A DNA stretch of 61,218 nucleotides, taken from Faecalicatena contorta. Lineage in GTDB: Bacteria > Bacillota > Clostridia > Lachnospirales > Lachnospiraceae. The translations under genes and the position numbers were made by a program. The notes beneath the pieces were generated by a model. That model was not told the DNA's origin. It made no database searches and saw only the letters and a list, made by a program, of their open reading frames with translations. This document shows positions 35,053 to 43,847 of this stretch, piece by piece (the first letter of the stretch is position 1; each line of letters opens with the position of its first letter). Location: contig NZ_JAFBIZ010000004.1 of assembly GCF_021531995.1 (NCBI RefSeq), forward strand, positions 1-61,218, read 5' to 3'.

Positions 35053-35316
35053 CTATCCTTCCACAATCAGATATCTTCCGTCAGGAAGCGCAAACACTTC
35101 TGCAGCCTCTTCCATCTCTTCAGCAGACATTCCTTCCACATCCATTCCCTCTTCTTCCAGGAATTCTCTGACTTCACTGATACTGTCAACAACAACAGCC
35201 ATACAGTCCTCCAGAAATGCTTCCGCCTCTTCCAACGTCCCTGCTACAGGTTCATCAAAAAGCTGTCCCTGATTTTTAAGAAACGTTTTCAGACATTCCT
35301 CATCATACTCATACAT
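35053..35316 (-). CDS. Conserved acidic protein of unknown function
   Basis: An 87-residue, strongly acidic protein starting MYEYDEECLKTFLKNQGQLF and ending ALPDGRYLIVEG. It is rich in glutamate with no membrane segment or cysteine motif. I recall similar proteins in Lachnospiraceae but no known function. GGGAGG lies 10 nt before ATG 35316. It follows the HAD phosphatase gene by 28 nt, so it is probably co-transcribed. Confidence 0.75.
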   Translation of the reverse strand: MYEYDEECLKTFLKNQGQLFDEPVAGTLEEAEAFLEDCMAVVVDSISEVREFLEEEGMDVEGMSAEEMEEAAEVFALPDGRYLIVEG

Positions 35317-35344
35317 GATTCTCTCGCCTCCCTTTCGATAGATT

Positions 35345-35992
35345 TTAAACAAACTGCAGCAATTCTTCCGGACGTCCGATCATCTCCTGCGCCCCTGCAG
35401 CTTCTAACGTTTCCCGATCACGAAATCCCCACAATACCCCGATCGTCTTTACCCTGGCATTACGCCCTGTCTTAATATCTACCTCGGAATCTCCTACATA
35501 CAGGCACTCTTCCTTTGTAACATGCATCTGATCCAGCAGACAGTATATCCCATCCGGCTCCGGCTTTCTGGCAATGCCTTCTTTTTGCCCCTGTGCATAA
35601 TCAAAAGTATCCTCTCCGAATATTTCCCGAACTACTTTTACGGTCTGCCGATCCGGCTTATTCGATAATACCGCCAGTTTCACACCTCTCTCCTTCAGTG
35701 CAGCCAACATCTGACAGACGCCTTCATAAGGTGTTACATGATATGTACAATTTGCATCAAATATGCGTCCATATATCTCCATACCTTCATCCAGACGCAG
35801 CCCCTGCGGATCTCCTGACACACGAAGCGCCTGGTTGATCAGGTATCTGGCTCCGTTTCCCACAAAGCTTCTGCACTGCTCCCGGGTGATCTCCGTAAGT
35901 CCCATCTCACGAAGCGTTGCATTCACAGAATAATGCATAGAATCCAATGTATCAGTTAATGTTCCATCGAGATCAAATATACAAGCTTTCAT
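35345..35992 (-). CDS. HAD-family phosphatase (phosphoglycolate phosphatase-like)
   Basis: A 215-residue haloacid dehalogenase enzyme. The nucleophile motif is FDLDGTLTDT (D7, D9), motif II VLSNKPD, motif III lysine in ARKPEPDG, and motif IV VGDSEVDIKTG. A helical cap lies between motifs I and II. It resembles Gph/PGPase proteins but substrate cannot be assigned. AGGAGGA before ATG 35992 sets the start, so the frame's upstream extension to 36055 is rejected. Confidence 0.88.
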   Translation of the reverse strand: MKACIFDLDGTLTDTLDSMHYSVNATLREMGLTEITREQCRSFVGNGARYLINQALRVSGDPQGLRLDEGMEIYGRIFDANCTYHVTPYEGVCQMLAALKERGVKLAVLSNKPDRQTVKVVREIFGEDTFDYAQGQKEGIARKPEPDGIYCLLDQMHVTKEECLYVGDSEVDIKTGRNARVKTIGVLWGFRDRETLEAAGAQEMIGRPEELLQFV

Positions 35993-36084
35993 AACACACA
36001 ATCCTCCTGCACATATCATAGTATGCAGCAGATAAAATTGCAAGTATAAATACATCTGTTTTAAAACGCATTTTCCTGTAATAA

Positions 36085-36142
36085 AAGAATTCCGAAGTCA
36101 TGCCCCGATAAAACATTTTTCTGCACAACCCCGGAATCCGGA
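36085..36142 (-). terminator. Possible terminator of sigG
   Basis: On the minus strand, GGATTCCG and CGGAATTC form a 6-7 bp stem around a long loop, followed by TTTTATT. The loop is longer than usual. Confidence 0.4.
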
Positions 36143-36154
36143 TATGAACCACTG

Positions 36155-36934
36155 CTATGATACCAGATACTGACGCATCGTTTTTAATGCATTTTTTTCA
36201 AGCCGGCTTACCTGCGCCTGCGATATATGAATCTCATCGGCCACTTCCATCTGTGTCTTCCCTTCAAAAAAACGAAGTGTGATGATATACTTTTCTCTCT
36301 CTCCAAGATGATCCATCGCTGCCTGAAGCGACAGATCTTCCACCCATTTTTCCTCCTTATTCTTATTATCACTCAACTGATCCATCACATAGAGTGCATC
36401 ACCGCCATCATTATATACCGGCTCCTGAAGGCTCATCGGTACCTGTATGGCATCCAGGGCAAATACAATATCTTCCTTTGAGATTCCAATCTCTTCTGCA
36501 ATCTCCTGAACAGTAGGTTCCCGCAGGTTCCTGCGAATATAATTCTCCTTTGCATAGATTGCTTTATACGCAGTATCTCTTAAAGATCTGCTGACGCGAA
36601 TCGAATTATTATCCCTCATGTATCTGCGGATCTCACCGATAATCATGGGTACCGCATACGTAGAAAATTTTACGTCCAGCTCCGTGTTAAAATTATTAAT
36701 TGCCTTGATCAGACCGATACATCCGATCTGGAACAGATCATCCGGGTTCTCATTATTGCCGCCAAACCTTTTGATCACGCTCAGTACCAATCTGAGATTT
36801 CCCTTGATATACTCTTCCTTGGCTTTCTGATCCCCTTTCTTTATACGCGCAAACAAAGCTTCCTTCTCCTCTTCTTTCAGGATTGGAAGCTTTGCCGTAT
36901 TTACACCACATATTTCAACTTTTCCCTGTGCCAT
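36155..36934 (-). CDS. sigG: RNA polymerase sigma factor SigG (late forespore)
   Basis: A 259-residue sigma-70 family factor of the SigF/SigG group. Region 2 contains [44 protein letters not shown] split across short blocks, region 3 NYIRRNLREPTVQEIAEEIG, and region 4.2 ISQAQVSRLEKNALKTMRQYL. The N-terminal KVEICGVNTAKLPIL is typical of SigG and separates it from SigF. It follows a beta-CASP nuclease gene and, further up, sigE-spoIIGA. AGGAGGG precedes ATG 36934. A 6-9-6 inverted repeat (CTAGAT...ATCTAG, 36951-36971) sits just before the ribosome site. Confidence 0.95.
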   Translation of the reverse strand: MAQGKVEICGVNTAKLPILKEEEKEALFARIKKGDQKAKEEYIKGNLRLVLSVIKRFGGNNENPDDLFQIGCIGLIKAINNFNTELDVKFSTYAVPMIIGEIRRYMRDNNSIRVSRSLRDTAYKAIYAKENYIRRNLREPTVQEIAEEIGISKEDIVFALDAIQVPMSLQEPVYNDGGDALYVMDQLSDNKNKEEKWVEDLSLQAAMDHLGEREKYIITLRFFEGKTQMEVADEIHISQAQVSRLEKNALKTMRQYLVS

Positions 36935-37056
36935 AATTCAAACCCTCCTGCTAGATGAATAATAAATCTAGTAAAATGATTCTCCATATGGCTTTTTGTT
37001 ATTCTGTCAGACAGGAAAATTTTAAAAGTTTTACTCCTTGACAAATTCTGTCACCT

Positions 37057-38667
37057 TTAACTGCGATCCCATTTATCCGCCAGATTCTGGATCTGAGTCT
37101 CAAATTTTGCCATATCCTTATTGGAAAGGCCTTCGTTTTTATAGACTACATCCAGCAGACGTTTTGCTGCCGCAACCAGACGGTTAAATGCACTCGCAGC
37201 TCTCGCTCTTGAAGGTTTCTCCGCCGCCTTTTTCGGAACCCTGATTCCCTCACTTATGACCTCATTTGTCACAAGATCAATACATCCTCCGGAATATGGA
37301 GCAAACGTCCTGCATCCATACTTTTCATGCACAAGTCCTGAGAAATGATCTGTAACCGTGTCTTCTCCATGTACAACAATGACTCTCTGCGGTACCGTCT
37401 CGAATCCTCCGAGCCAGTTCAGAAGTCCATTCATATCCGCATGACCACTGATGCCCTTTAATACTTCAATATGCGCATTTACCGTAATATTCTCTCCAAA
37501 GAGTTTGACACTTTCCGCACCTTCGATGAGTTTTCGTCCAAGCGTTCCCACCGCCTGATACCCCACGAAGCAGACCGTACATTCTTTTCTCCACAGATTA
37601 TGCTTCAGATGATGGCGGATACGTCCCGCCTCACACATTCCCGATGCAGACAAGATCACCTTCGGTTTCTCATTGAAATTGATCATCTTGGATTCTTCAC
37701 TGGTAATCGTTGTCTTAAGTCCCTGGAACAAAAGCGGATTGATTCCCTGCTCCACCAGTGCCATAGCCTCTTCATCAAAGCAGGATTTTACGTTTTTATT
37801 AAATACATTCGTAGCTTCAATCGCAAGTGGACTGTCTACATATACTTCGAATCCCGGATACTCCGGAATCAGATTTTTCTCTTTGATCTCCCGGATAAAA
37901 TACAGGATTTCCTGTGTACGTCCTACTGCAAAGGAAGGGATCACAACATTACCTCCTCTGGCGAATGTTTCCCGCAAAATTCTCGTAAATTCTCCTACAT
38001 AATCCGGTATGTCTTCCCCATGCGTCCGGTCTCCGTATGTAGACTCAATCACCACATAATCCGCTTCTTTTACCGGCTGCGGATCCCGTATGATCGGTTG
38101 ATTCGTATTACCGACATCTCCGGAAAAAACAATCTTTCTGGTTACATTCTCTTCCGTTACCCATACTTCAATACTGGACGATCCCAGAAGATGACCCATA
38201 TCATTGAAACGAACTTCTATTCCTTCTGTAAGAACAATCTTCTGGTTGTAATCGATCGGAGCAAGCAGTCTGATTGCTGCATCCGCATCTGCAACCGTGT
38301 AGAGAGGCTCATATTCCGGTTCCCCGCTTCTTTTTGCCTTCCGGTTCCGCCACTCCGCTTCAAATTCCTGAATATGGGCACTGTCTCGCAACATGATATT
38401 GCAGAGATCGGACGTAGCAAACGTCGTTACAATCTCCCCTTTAAATCCCTGTTTGCACAACAGAGGAATATTACCGGAATGATCAATATGGGCATGAGTA
38501 AGAAGAATATAATCAATCTCACCTGCCTTCACCGGCAACTCCTGATTCTCATACAGATCTGGTCCCTGCTCCATTCCACAATCAATCAGAATATTCCTGC
38601 CGCAGGCTTCCAGCAGATGACAGCTTCCCGTCACCTCATGGGCCGCTCCAAAAAAGCCAAGTCTCAT
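37057..38667 (-). CDS. Beta-CASP metallo-beta-lactamase RNA-processing enzyme
   Basis: A 536-residue MBL/beta-CASP protein. The metal site is HAHIDH (residues 58-63). Also present are MGHLLGSSS, FSGDVGN, the beta-CASP blocks VIPSFAVGRTQE and SASGMCEAGRIRHHL, and a late histidine in ISGHADMNGL. It resembles bacterial YSH1/CPSF-like exonucleases rather than RNase J. The C-terminal 60 residues are basic and helical. It lies between sigE and sigG, 48 nt after sigE, so it is likely co-expressed in sporulation, which is unusual for a housekeeping RNase (inference). Confidence 0.9.
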   Translation of the reverse strand: MRLGFFGAAHEVTGSCHLLEACGRNILIDCGMEQGPDLYENQELPVKAGEIDYILLTHAHIDHSGNIPLLCKQGFKGEIVTTFATSDLCNIMLRDSAHIQEFEAEWRNRKAKRSGEPEYEPLYTVADADAAIRLLAPIDYNQKIVLTEGIEVRFNDMGHLLGSSSIEVWVTEENVTRKIVFSGDVGNTNQPIIRDPQPVKEADYVVIESTYGDRTHGEDIPDYVGEFTRILRETFARGGNVVIPSFAVGRTQEILYFIREIKEKNLIPEYPGFEVYVDSPLAIEATNVFNKNVKSCFDEEAMALVEQGINPLLFQGLKTTITSEESKMINFNEKPKVILSASGMCEAGRIRHHLKHNLWRKECTVCFVGYQAVGTLGRKLIEGAESVKLFGENITVNAHIEVLKGISGHADMNGLLNWLGGFETVPQRVIVVHGEDTVTDHFSGLVHEKYGCRTFAPYSGGCIDLVTNEVISEGIRVPKKAAEKPSRARAASAFNRLVAAAKRLLDVVYKNEGLSNKDMAKFETQIQNLADKWDRS

Positions 38668-38715
38668 ATACCCAACCCCTTTTTCTTTTATTGTAACACC
38701 TTTTCATGGGACTGG

Positions 38716-39456
38716 CTATGAATATTTTACCATCTCTCTTCTTAATCTCTGCATGATCTTTTTTTCCAGTCTGGATATGTATGACTGCGAGATTCCAAGC
38801 ATATCCGCCACTTCTTTCTGTGTTTTTTCTTCCCCGTCCTGCGTACCAAGACCAAATCTCATCTGAATGATCGTCCGTTCTCTTCCGGAAAGATGATTGA
38901 CTGCTTTTAACAGAACCCTTCTTTCTGCCTCATGCTCGAGGTCACGGTAGATTGTATCTTCATCCGTTCCCAGGATATCCGACAGAAGCAGTTCATTCCC
39001 ATCCCAGTCGACATTCAGCGGTTCATCAATCGACACTTCCATCTTTGTTTTATTATTCCTTCTAAGATACATCAGAATCTCATTTTCAATACATCTGGAG
39101 GCATATGTTGCAAGCTTGATATTCTTCTCCGGATTAAACGTATTAATTGCTTTTATTAATCCAATCGTGCCTATAGAAATCAGATCCTCCACGCCAACAC
39201 TGGTATTATCAAACTTTTTCGCAATATATACCACAAGCCGCAGATTATGTTCTATCAGAAGCTTTCTTGCTCCATCACTCTCTCCGGTTCCAAGACTTTG
39301 AATTGCTTCTGCCTCCTCCTCTGCATCCAGAGGAGCCGGAAGTATATCCGACCCTCCGATATAATGCACATCTTTTCTGTCTGAGAATAACAGGGTCCGA
39401 ATATCCGGAATCATTTTCAGTTTAAATTGATGTGGTACTGCTACCTTTATTACCAT
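38716..39456 (-). CDS. sigE: RNA polymerase sigma factor SigE (mother cell, pro-form)
   Basis: A 246-residue sporulation sigma factor. The first about 30 residues form a pro-sequence ending before [12 protein letters not shown], where SpoIIGA is expected to cut. Region 2 has [31 protein letters not shown] and [15 protein letters not shown], and region 4.2 has [23 protein letters not shown] 39456 has AGGAGGAG inside spoIIGA, and the two genes overlap by 35 bases, indicating coupled translation of protease and substrate. Confidence 0.97.
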   Translation of the reverse strand: MVIKVAVPHQFKLKMIPDIRTLLFSDRKDVHYIGGSDILPAPLDAEEEAEAIQSLGTGESDGARKLLIEHNLRLVVYIAKKFDNTSVGVEDLISIGTIGLIKAINTFNPEKNIKLATYASRCIENEILMYLRRNNKTKMEVSIDEPLNVDWDGNELLLSDILGTDEDTIYRDLEHEAERRVLLKAVNHLSGRERTIIQMRFGLGTQDGEEKTQKEVADMLGISQSYISRLEKKIMQRLRREMVKYS

Positions 39457-40252
39457 AATTTACTCCTCCTATCAAAACATCAGGATTCAGAATCATCTGA
39501 AACTCTTCTCCCGTCAGGCCATTTTCGCACACAGCCGTCATCGGCCCGAAGACTTCTTTCTTTTCTCCCGTACATATGACTGTCATCTTATCCAGGATAA
39601 CCGTCGGCATAACTCCCTGTGTTTTCCCGATTGAATGGTACGGAATGTAGCGTAGCGTTTCCGGCACCAGATTGCCTAATAATCTCCCTGCCGTCTTTTT
39701 GTCCAATATACTGACCGCTTTTCCGGTCACCGGATCCGTCAGACTGTTTCCCGTATCGATCAGTGCTTCCACTGCACAGCTTTTCCCTCCATAATACAGA
39801 ATTACTTTACATCTGTTGTTTGTTCTCTGCCCCAGTCTGAGAATCAGCTCCCAGATTCCCGATGCCGTGTAATATCCTGCAACCGCCAGTAAAAAGAACA
39901 GGCTGCCGGTACGGACATATTGCTGAAAAAACTGCAAGATCCCGCCAGTAAGAAATCCACTTATGTAAAGTATGATCCACCCCTTAAACAGTTTTCTTCC
40001 CCACGGAATTCCAAGTCCCGTTTTTATCATTGCAATACTTACCGGTCCATGAAAAAGCACCAGCTTTACAAATGGCTCCTGAATCGGAAGCACAATCACA
40101 AAGCAAGTGAGTGCAGCTCCTGTCAATGCGCCTGCATAGACACGTATATATGCAGCATTACACCACAATATATTTCTGGTGATCATTAACAGAATCGCAT
40201 CCATTGTGAAATTCACCGCAAAAAACACATCTATATACAATTCATAGTACAC
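39422..40252 (-). CDS. spoIIGA: Sigma-E processing peptidase SpoIIGA
   Basis: A membrane aspartic protease that activates pro-SigE after septation. Five hydrophobic segments fill residues 5-140, followed by a cytoplasmic protease domain with the catalytic motif [12 protein letters not shown] (aspartate near residue 166) and [14 protein letters not shown] 40252 is chosen as the start: AAGG lies six bases upstream and the N-terminus then reads as family members do ([14 protein letters not shown]). An earlier in-frame TTG at 40300 overlaps the promoter region. Confidence 0.93.
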   Translation of the reverse strand: MYYELYIDVFFAVNFTMDAILLMITRNILWCNAAYIRVYAGALTGAALTCFVIVLPIQEPFVKLVLFHGPVSIAMIKTGLGIPWGRKLFKGWIILYISGFLTGGILQFFQQYVRTGSLFFLLAVAGYYTASGIWELILRLGQRTNNRCKVILYYGGKSCAVEALIDTGNSLTDPVTGKAVSILDKKTAGRLLGNLVPETLRYIPYHSIGKTQGVMPTVILDKMTVICTGEKKEVFGPMTAVCENGLTGEEFQMILNPDVLIGGVNYGNKGSSTTSI

Positions 40253-40309
40253 ATCAGGCCTTCTTTCTCTCTGAGTACACGAAATCGATTTGGTTCTCAA
40301 GCAAGATTA

Positions 40310-40374
40310 ATTATACGAGAAGGAGAAAAAAGATTTTGTCAGACGGTGGACGTCAATTTGATTTTCGTTCGACA
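40310..40374 (-). promoter_or_regulatory. Spo0A-type promoter of spoIIGA-sigE with 21-bp spacer and 0A boxes
   Basis: On the minus strand, CTGACA (40337-40342) and TATAAT (40310-40315) are spaced 21 bp, as in the Bacillus spoIIG promoter (22 bp). A perfect 0A box TGTCGAA (complement 40368-40374) lies upstream, and TGACAAA (one mismatch, 40335-40341) overlaps the -35. Confidence 0.7.
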
Positions 40375-40380
40375 GTTCTC

Positions 40381-40544
40381 GGGAAACACAAGATATAGAT
40401 GAAAAAGAAATGATTTTATGAACTAAACACGAAAAGAGATACAAGACTTTGTATGAAAAAAAGGTCAAAAAGAAAGAATATTATGGAAAACGAAAGAAAT
40501 ATATGGGGAATCATGTCAAAATCACGCTGATGATAAAGATATGT
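40381..40544. other. Non-coding stretch with no recognised feature
   Basis: Between the spoIIGA promoter and the ftsZ terminator the plus strand is purine- and lysine-codon-rich. I see no gene with a ribosome site, no RNA fold and no repeat beyond a short TACAA/TTGTA inverted repeat. Confidence 0.5.
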
Positions 40545-40577
40545 GATAAAAACCCGGCACACACATCGTGTACCGGG
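40545..40577 (-). terminator. Terminator of ftsZ and the dcw cluster
   Basis: On the minus strand, CCCGGTACAC pairs with GTGTGCCGGG (one internal mismatch), followed by TTTTTATC. Confidence 0.88.
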
Positions 40578-40603
40578 ATTCATAACAAAATAGATATAAG
40601 ATA

Positions 40604-41854
40604 TTATTTCTTGAAGAAATCCGGAATCTTAATAGACTGTTCTTTTACTTTGCTGGTTGGTGTTCTTGGAGTCTCCAGTGTTGGAGTTGTCCCACCTACC
40701 GGTCTTCTCACTGTCGGACCATTTGAGTTATCCTTTGCAGCTGTTCCAAAATCCATTCTTGGAGCGGTCTGTGGCTGTGCCTGATGTACCGGTCTTTCAT
40801 AGCTCTGTGCATGTGCGCTTGTTGTATGCGTTGCTGCATGTGGCATTGCTGATGATCTTGCCGGATTTTCCAGTCTTGATTTCAGCTTTGATGCACTGCC
40901 GCCAACATTATGAAGTCCTGTTGCGATAACAGTAATCGTTGCCTCATCAGCTCTGGAATCATCATACATTGCGCCGAAGATAATATTTGCATCTTCTCCT
41001 GCAAGTTCCTGTACATACTCTGCTGCATCAGAAGCATCCATCAGTGTAATATCACCGGATACATTAATAATTACATGAGACGCACCTGCAATCGTAGTTT
41101 CCAAAAGCGGGCTGGCAACCGCCTGCTTAACAGCCTCCAGTGCCTTATCATCGCCGCGGCCCTGTCCAATACCGATATGCGCAATTCCTTTATCTGTCAT
41201 AACAGTCTGTACATCAGCAAAGTCAAGGTTGATCAGTGAAGGTACATTAATCAGGTCTGTAATACCCTGAATACCCTGCTGTAATACTTCATCTGCTTTC
41301 TTCAGTGCTTCCGGCATTGTTGTACGCCTGTCCACAACCTCAAGCAATTTATCATTCGGAATAACAATCAGTGTATCAACACTCTCTTTTAATTTTTCAA
41401 TTCCTGCGAGAGCATTATTCATACGTGTTTTAGATTCGAAACGGAAAGGCTTTGTAACAACACCAACCGTCAGTGCTCCCTGTTCCTTCGCAATACGTGC
41501 TACTACAGGAGTTGCTCCTGTACCTGTTCCACCGCCCATACCGCAGGTAACAAATACCATATCCGCACCCTTAAGAGCTGCTGATACCTCTTCTGCACTT
41601 TCTTCTGCTGCCTTTTCTCCAATCTCTGGTCTTGCTCCGGCACCCAATCCTTTTGTAATCTTATCACCGATCTGCATAAGAGTCGGTGCTTTACACAATT
41701 GAAGTGCCTGCTTATCTGTATTAATTGCAATAAATTCAACACCGGCAATCTGTTCGTCGATCATGCGGTTTACAGCATTATTACCGCCTCCGCCAACTCC
41801 AACAACAATAATCTTTGCCGCTGCTTCTGACTCGTTTGTTTTAATTTCTAGCAA
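40604..41854 (-). CDS. ftsZ: Cell division protein FtsZ
   Basis: The tubulin-like GTPase that forms the division ring. The 416-residue protein has the signature GGGTGTG at residues 107-113, the T7 synergy loop NLDFADV, a variable linker rich in alanine, histidine and proline, and the conserved C-terminal peptide [10 protein letters not shown] that binds membrane tethers. Start is TTG 41854, six bases after GGAGGAG; no better ATG is nearby. It is the last gene of the cluster, with its own promoter and terminator. No ftsA gene is adjacent. Confidence 0.98.
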   Translation of the reverse strand: MLEIKTNESEAAAKIIVVGVGGGGNNAVNRMIDEQIAGVEFIAINTDKQALQLCKAPTLMQIGDKITKGLGAGARPEIGEKAAEESAEEVSAALKGADMVFVTCGMGGGTGTGATPVVARIAKEQGALTVGVVTKPFRFESKTRMNNALAGIEKLKESVDTLIVIPNDKLLEVVDRRTTMPEALKKADEVLQQGIQGITDLINVPSLINLDFADVQTVMTDKGIAHIGIGQGRGDDKALEAVKQAVASPLLETTIAGASHVIINVSGDITLMDASDAAEYVQELAGEDANIIFGAMYDDSRADEATITVIATGLHNVGGSASKLKSRLENPARSSAMPHAATHTTSAHAQSYERPVHQAQPQTAPRMDFGTAAKDNSNGPTVRRPVGGTTPTLETPRTPTSKVKEQSIKIPDFFKK

Positions 41855-41943
41855 GGGTTTCTCCTCCTTTGTTATCCTTATTATATATTATACATCCCAT
41901 AGATAAAGCAAATGAGATGAACTCAGTTTGCTATATATAGTAT

Positions 41944-41972
41944 ATAATAAAGACTTTTGTATAAAATATCAA
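41944..41972 (-). promoter_or_regulatory. Predicted internal promoter of ftsZ
   Basis: On the minus strand, TTGATA (41967-41972) and TATTAT (41944-41949) are spaced 17 bp in the ftsQ-ftsZ gap. Additional TATAAT sequences closer to the gene lack good -35 partners. Confidence 0.6.
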
Positions 41973-41991
41973 TAGAATTTCTCCATTTTTC

Positions 41992-42732
41992 TTATTTTTC
42001 TTCTGAAATATCATCCTGACTTTCTTCCACGTCAAATGTAATCGTTGATCCATTCTCCGAATAGTCTTCCAGATGCAGTGTTCCCTCTCTGTCTCCCAGC
42101 TTTTCGAGGATCGGTTTGATCTGAGCGACCTGCTCAGATGACACGGAATTTCCGAGGCTGACCCGCACTTTCCCGATTTCAAGAAAGATCTGATTCCCCT
42201 CACAGACAATCTGTACCTGGCCCAGTTCATATTTTTTTATTTCTTTTGACGTCTGCAGAATTTCTTCAAAAATACCAGAATCTTCACACTCAAGTGTCTG
42301 GTAAAGCTTCACATTTTTCATCTTGAGTCCGGTAATAGACGGAAGACCTTCTGTCAGACTGTCCGACTCATCTACTACCAGACCCGTCTTATCAAAATAG
42401 AAATACCGGTCTCCGTCCTTTACATACCCCACGATTGGTTTTTCCTCCACCTTAATCTGAAGCGTCCACGGATTCTTCATACTTACTTTCATACTTTCCA
42501 GACAGGGAAGCTTTTCCCCATAGCCAAGCGCATACTTCGCAGTCACATAGATCGTATTAAATGATCCCTTATCCTTTTTGATCACGTCCGCAATTTCCTG
42601 ATCCGTACAGTATTCATTTCCGCTGACCTTGATTCCCTGAAGATAAAAAAGAACCAGGATCCCGACCGTGAGTATGGCAACTGCAAGGATTATCACGACC
42701 AAAGCATATAAACGATGTGTTTTTTTCTTCAT
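41992..42732 (-). CDS. ftsQ: Cell division protein FtsQ/DivIB
   Basis: A 246-residue bitopic division protein: a short cytoplasmic basic N-terminus, one membrane helix (about residues 9-30), then a POTRA domain (IKVSGNEYCTDQEIADVIKKD) and a beta domain (FYFDKTGLVVDESDSL, PSITGLK). It joins FtsL and FtsB to activate septal wall synthesis. It follows the SEDS gene by 19 nt. The C-terminus is acidic (EESQDDISEE). Confidence 0.9.
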   Translation of the reverse strand: MKKKTHRLYALVVIILAVAILTVGILVLFYLQGIKVSGNEYCTDQEIADVIKKDKGSFNTIYVTAKYALGYGEKLPCLESMKVSMKNPWTLQIKVEEKPIVGYVKDGDRYFYFDKTGLVVDESDSLTEGLPSITGLKMKNVKLYQTLECEDSGIFEEILQTSKEIKKYELGQVQIVCEGNQIFLEIGKVRVSLGNSVSSEQVAQIKPILEKLGDREGTLHLEDYSENGSTITFDVEESQDDISEEK

Positions 42733-42751
42733 TGTATCTACTCCCTTTTCT

Positions 42752-43834
42752 CTATTTTACCAAAGATGACACACTCAGGACAAGCCCCATTTCTATCAGA
42801 AGAAAAACCGCTGACGTTCCTCCATAGCTGATAAAGGGAAGTGTAATTCCGGTATTGGGAATGGTATTCGTTACGACTGCAATATTCAGGATCACCTGTA
42901 TCATCATGTGTCCCATCGCTCCAGCCGCAAGCAGTGCTCCAAACAGATCCACCGCATGCGTTGCAATGACAAAAAATCTCCAGATCAGGATCAGGAAGAG
43001 GAGCAAAATCACACAGGCACCTACATATCCCAACTCTTCACAAATGATTGAAAATATCATATCATTCTGTGCTTCCGGAACAAATCCAAGCTTCTGAATG
43101 CTCTTTCCAAGTCCCTTTCCGAATAAACCACCGGATCCTATCGCATATAGTCCCTGCAGTGTCTGATATCCTTTTTCATATTTTTCCGGATTCCGCCATA
43201 CAGCAAGCCGTTCCAGCCGATAGCTCTCCATTGCTAAAAATATAGCCATGAATCCTGCACCAAACGCTGCCATCACCAGAAACTGTCCATATCTGGGACT
43301 GGCAGCAAAGATCAGTATTACCGCAATTCCCAGAATTATGATTGCCGTACTCAAATTACTTGCTCCTACCAGAGCAGCAATCGGAAGGATCATCACAATA
43401 ATCTTGAGCATAACCCTCATCTTCCCGATCTGTTCTACATTTTTCGTTATTACATGAGCAAGGAACAGAATCACAGCCACTTTTGCAAATTCCGAAGGCT
43501 GAAAAGAAAACGGGCCCAAAGACAGCCATCTTTTGGACCCATTATACTCATCTCCAATAAACAACACTGCCACCGACAGCAGTATCGCAGTAAAATATCC
43601 CAGGACAGCCACATGTTTCCAGATGTGATAATCCATCCCGGCAACCACAAGCATACCCGCAATTCCCAAAAATGTCGCAAACATCTGCTTTTTCAGATAA
43701 TAGAAGGAGTCCTGAAACTTCACTTCTCCGTTGTACGCACTTGTACTATACAGAATGACGAGACCTGTGATTATGATCATAAACAATACAGCCAGAAGCG
43801 TATAATCATACCTTTTCTTTCTCGATTGTGCCAA
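42752..43834 (-). CDS. ftsW: SEDS glycosyltransferase FtsW/SpoVE
   Basis: A 360-residue multi-pass lipid II polymerase with about ten membrane segments. SEDS motifs include VILYSTSAYN, NGSKRWLSLGPFSFQPSEFAKVA, GGLFGKGLGKSIQKLGFVPEAQND and TGITLPFISYGGTSA. It should pair with a class B PBP. The dcw position after murD is where Bacillus has spoVE, so it could be the division FtsW, the sporulation SpoVE, or serve both; a paralogue lies at 53339-54520. Confidence 0.9.
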   Translation of the reverse strand: MAQSRKKRYDYTLLAVLFMIIITGLVILYSTSAYNGEVKFQDSFYYLKKQMFATFLGIAGMLVVAGMDYHIWKHVAVLGYFTAILLSVAVLFIGDEYNGSKRWLSLGPFSFQPSEFAKVAVILFLAHVITKNVEQIGKMRVMLKIIVMILPIAALVGASNLSTAIIILGIAVILIFAASPRYGQFLVMAAFGAGFMAIFLAMESYRLERLAVWRNPEKYEKGYQTLQGLYAIGSGGLFGKGLGKSIQKLGFVPEAQNDMIFSIICEELGYVGACVILLLFLILIWRFFVIATHAVDLFGALLAAGAMGHMMIQVILNIAVVTNTIPNTGITLPFISYGGTSAVFLLIEMGLVLSVSSLVK

Positions 43835-43847
43835 TCTGTGCCACTCC

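Noticed and set aside
36935-37056. Sigma-F/sigma-G promoter before sigG
   Set aside because: A CATTTTA -10-like sequence exists, but no -35 lies at the right distance (the nearest GAATA is 21 bp away).
37471-38721. Plus-strand open frame of about 416 codons antisense to the beta-CASP nuclease
   Set aside because: Shadow composition and no ribosome site, while the minus strand has all metal-binding motifs.
40449-40784. Lysine-rich plus-strand frame upstream of the ftsZ terminator
   Set aside because: Low complexity, no ribosome site, and it runs antisense into ftsZ.
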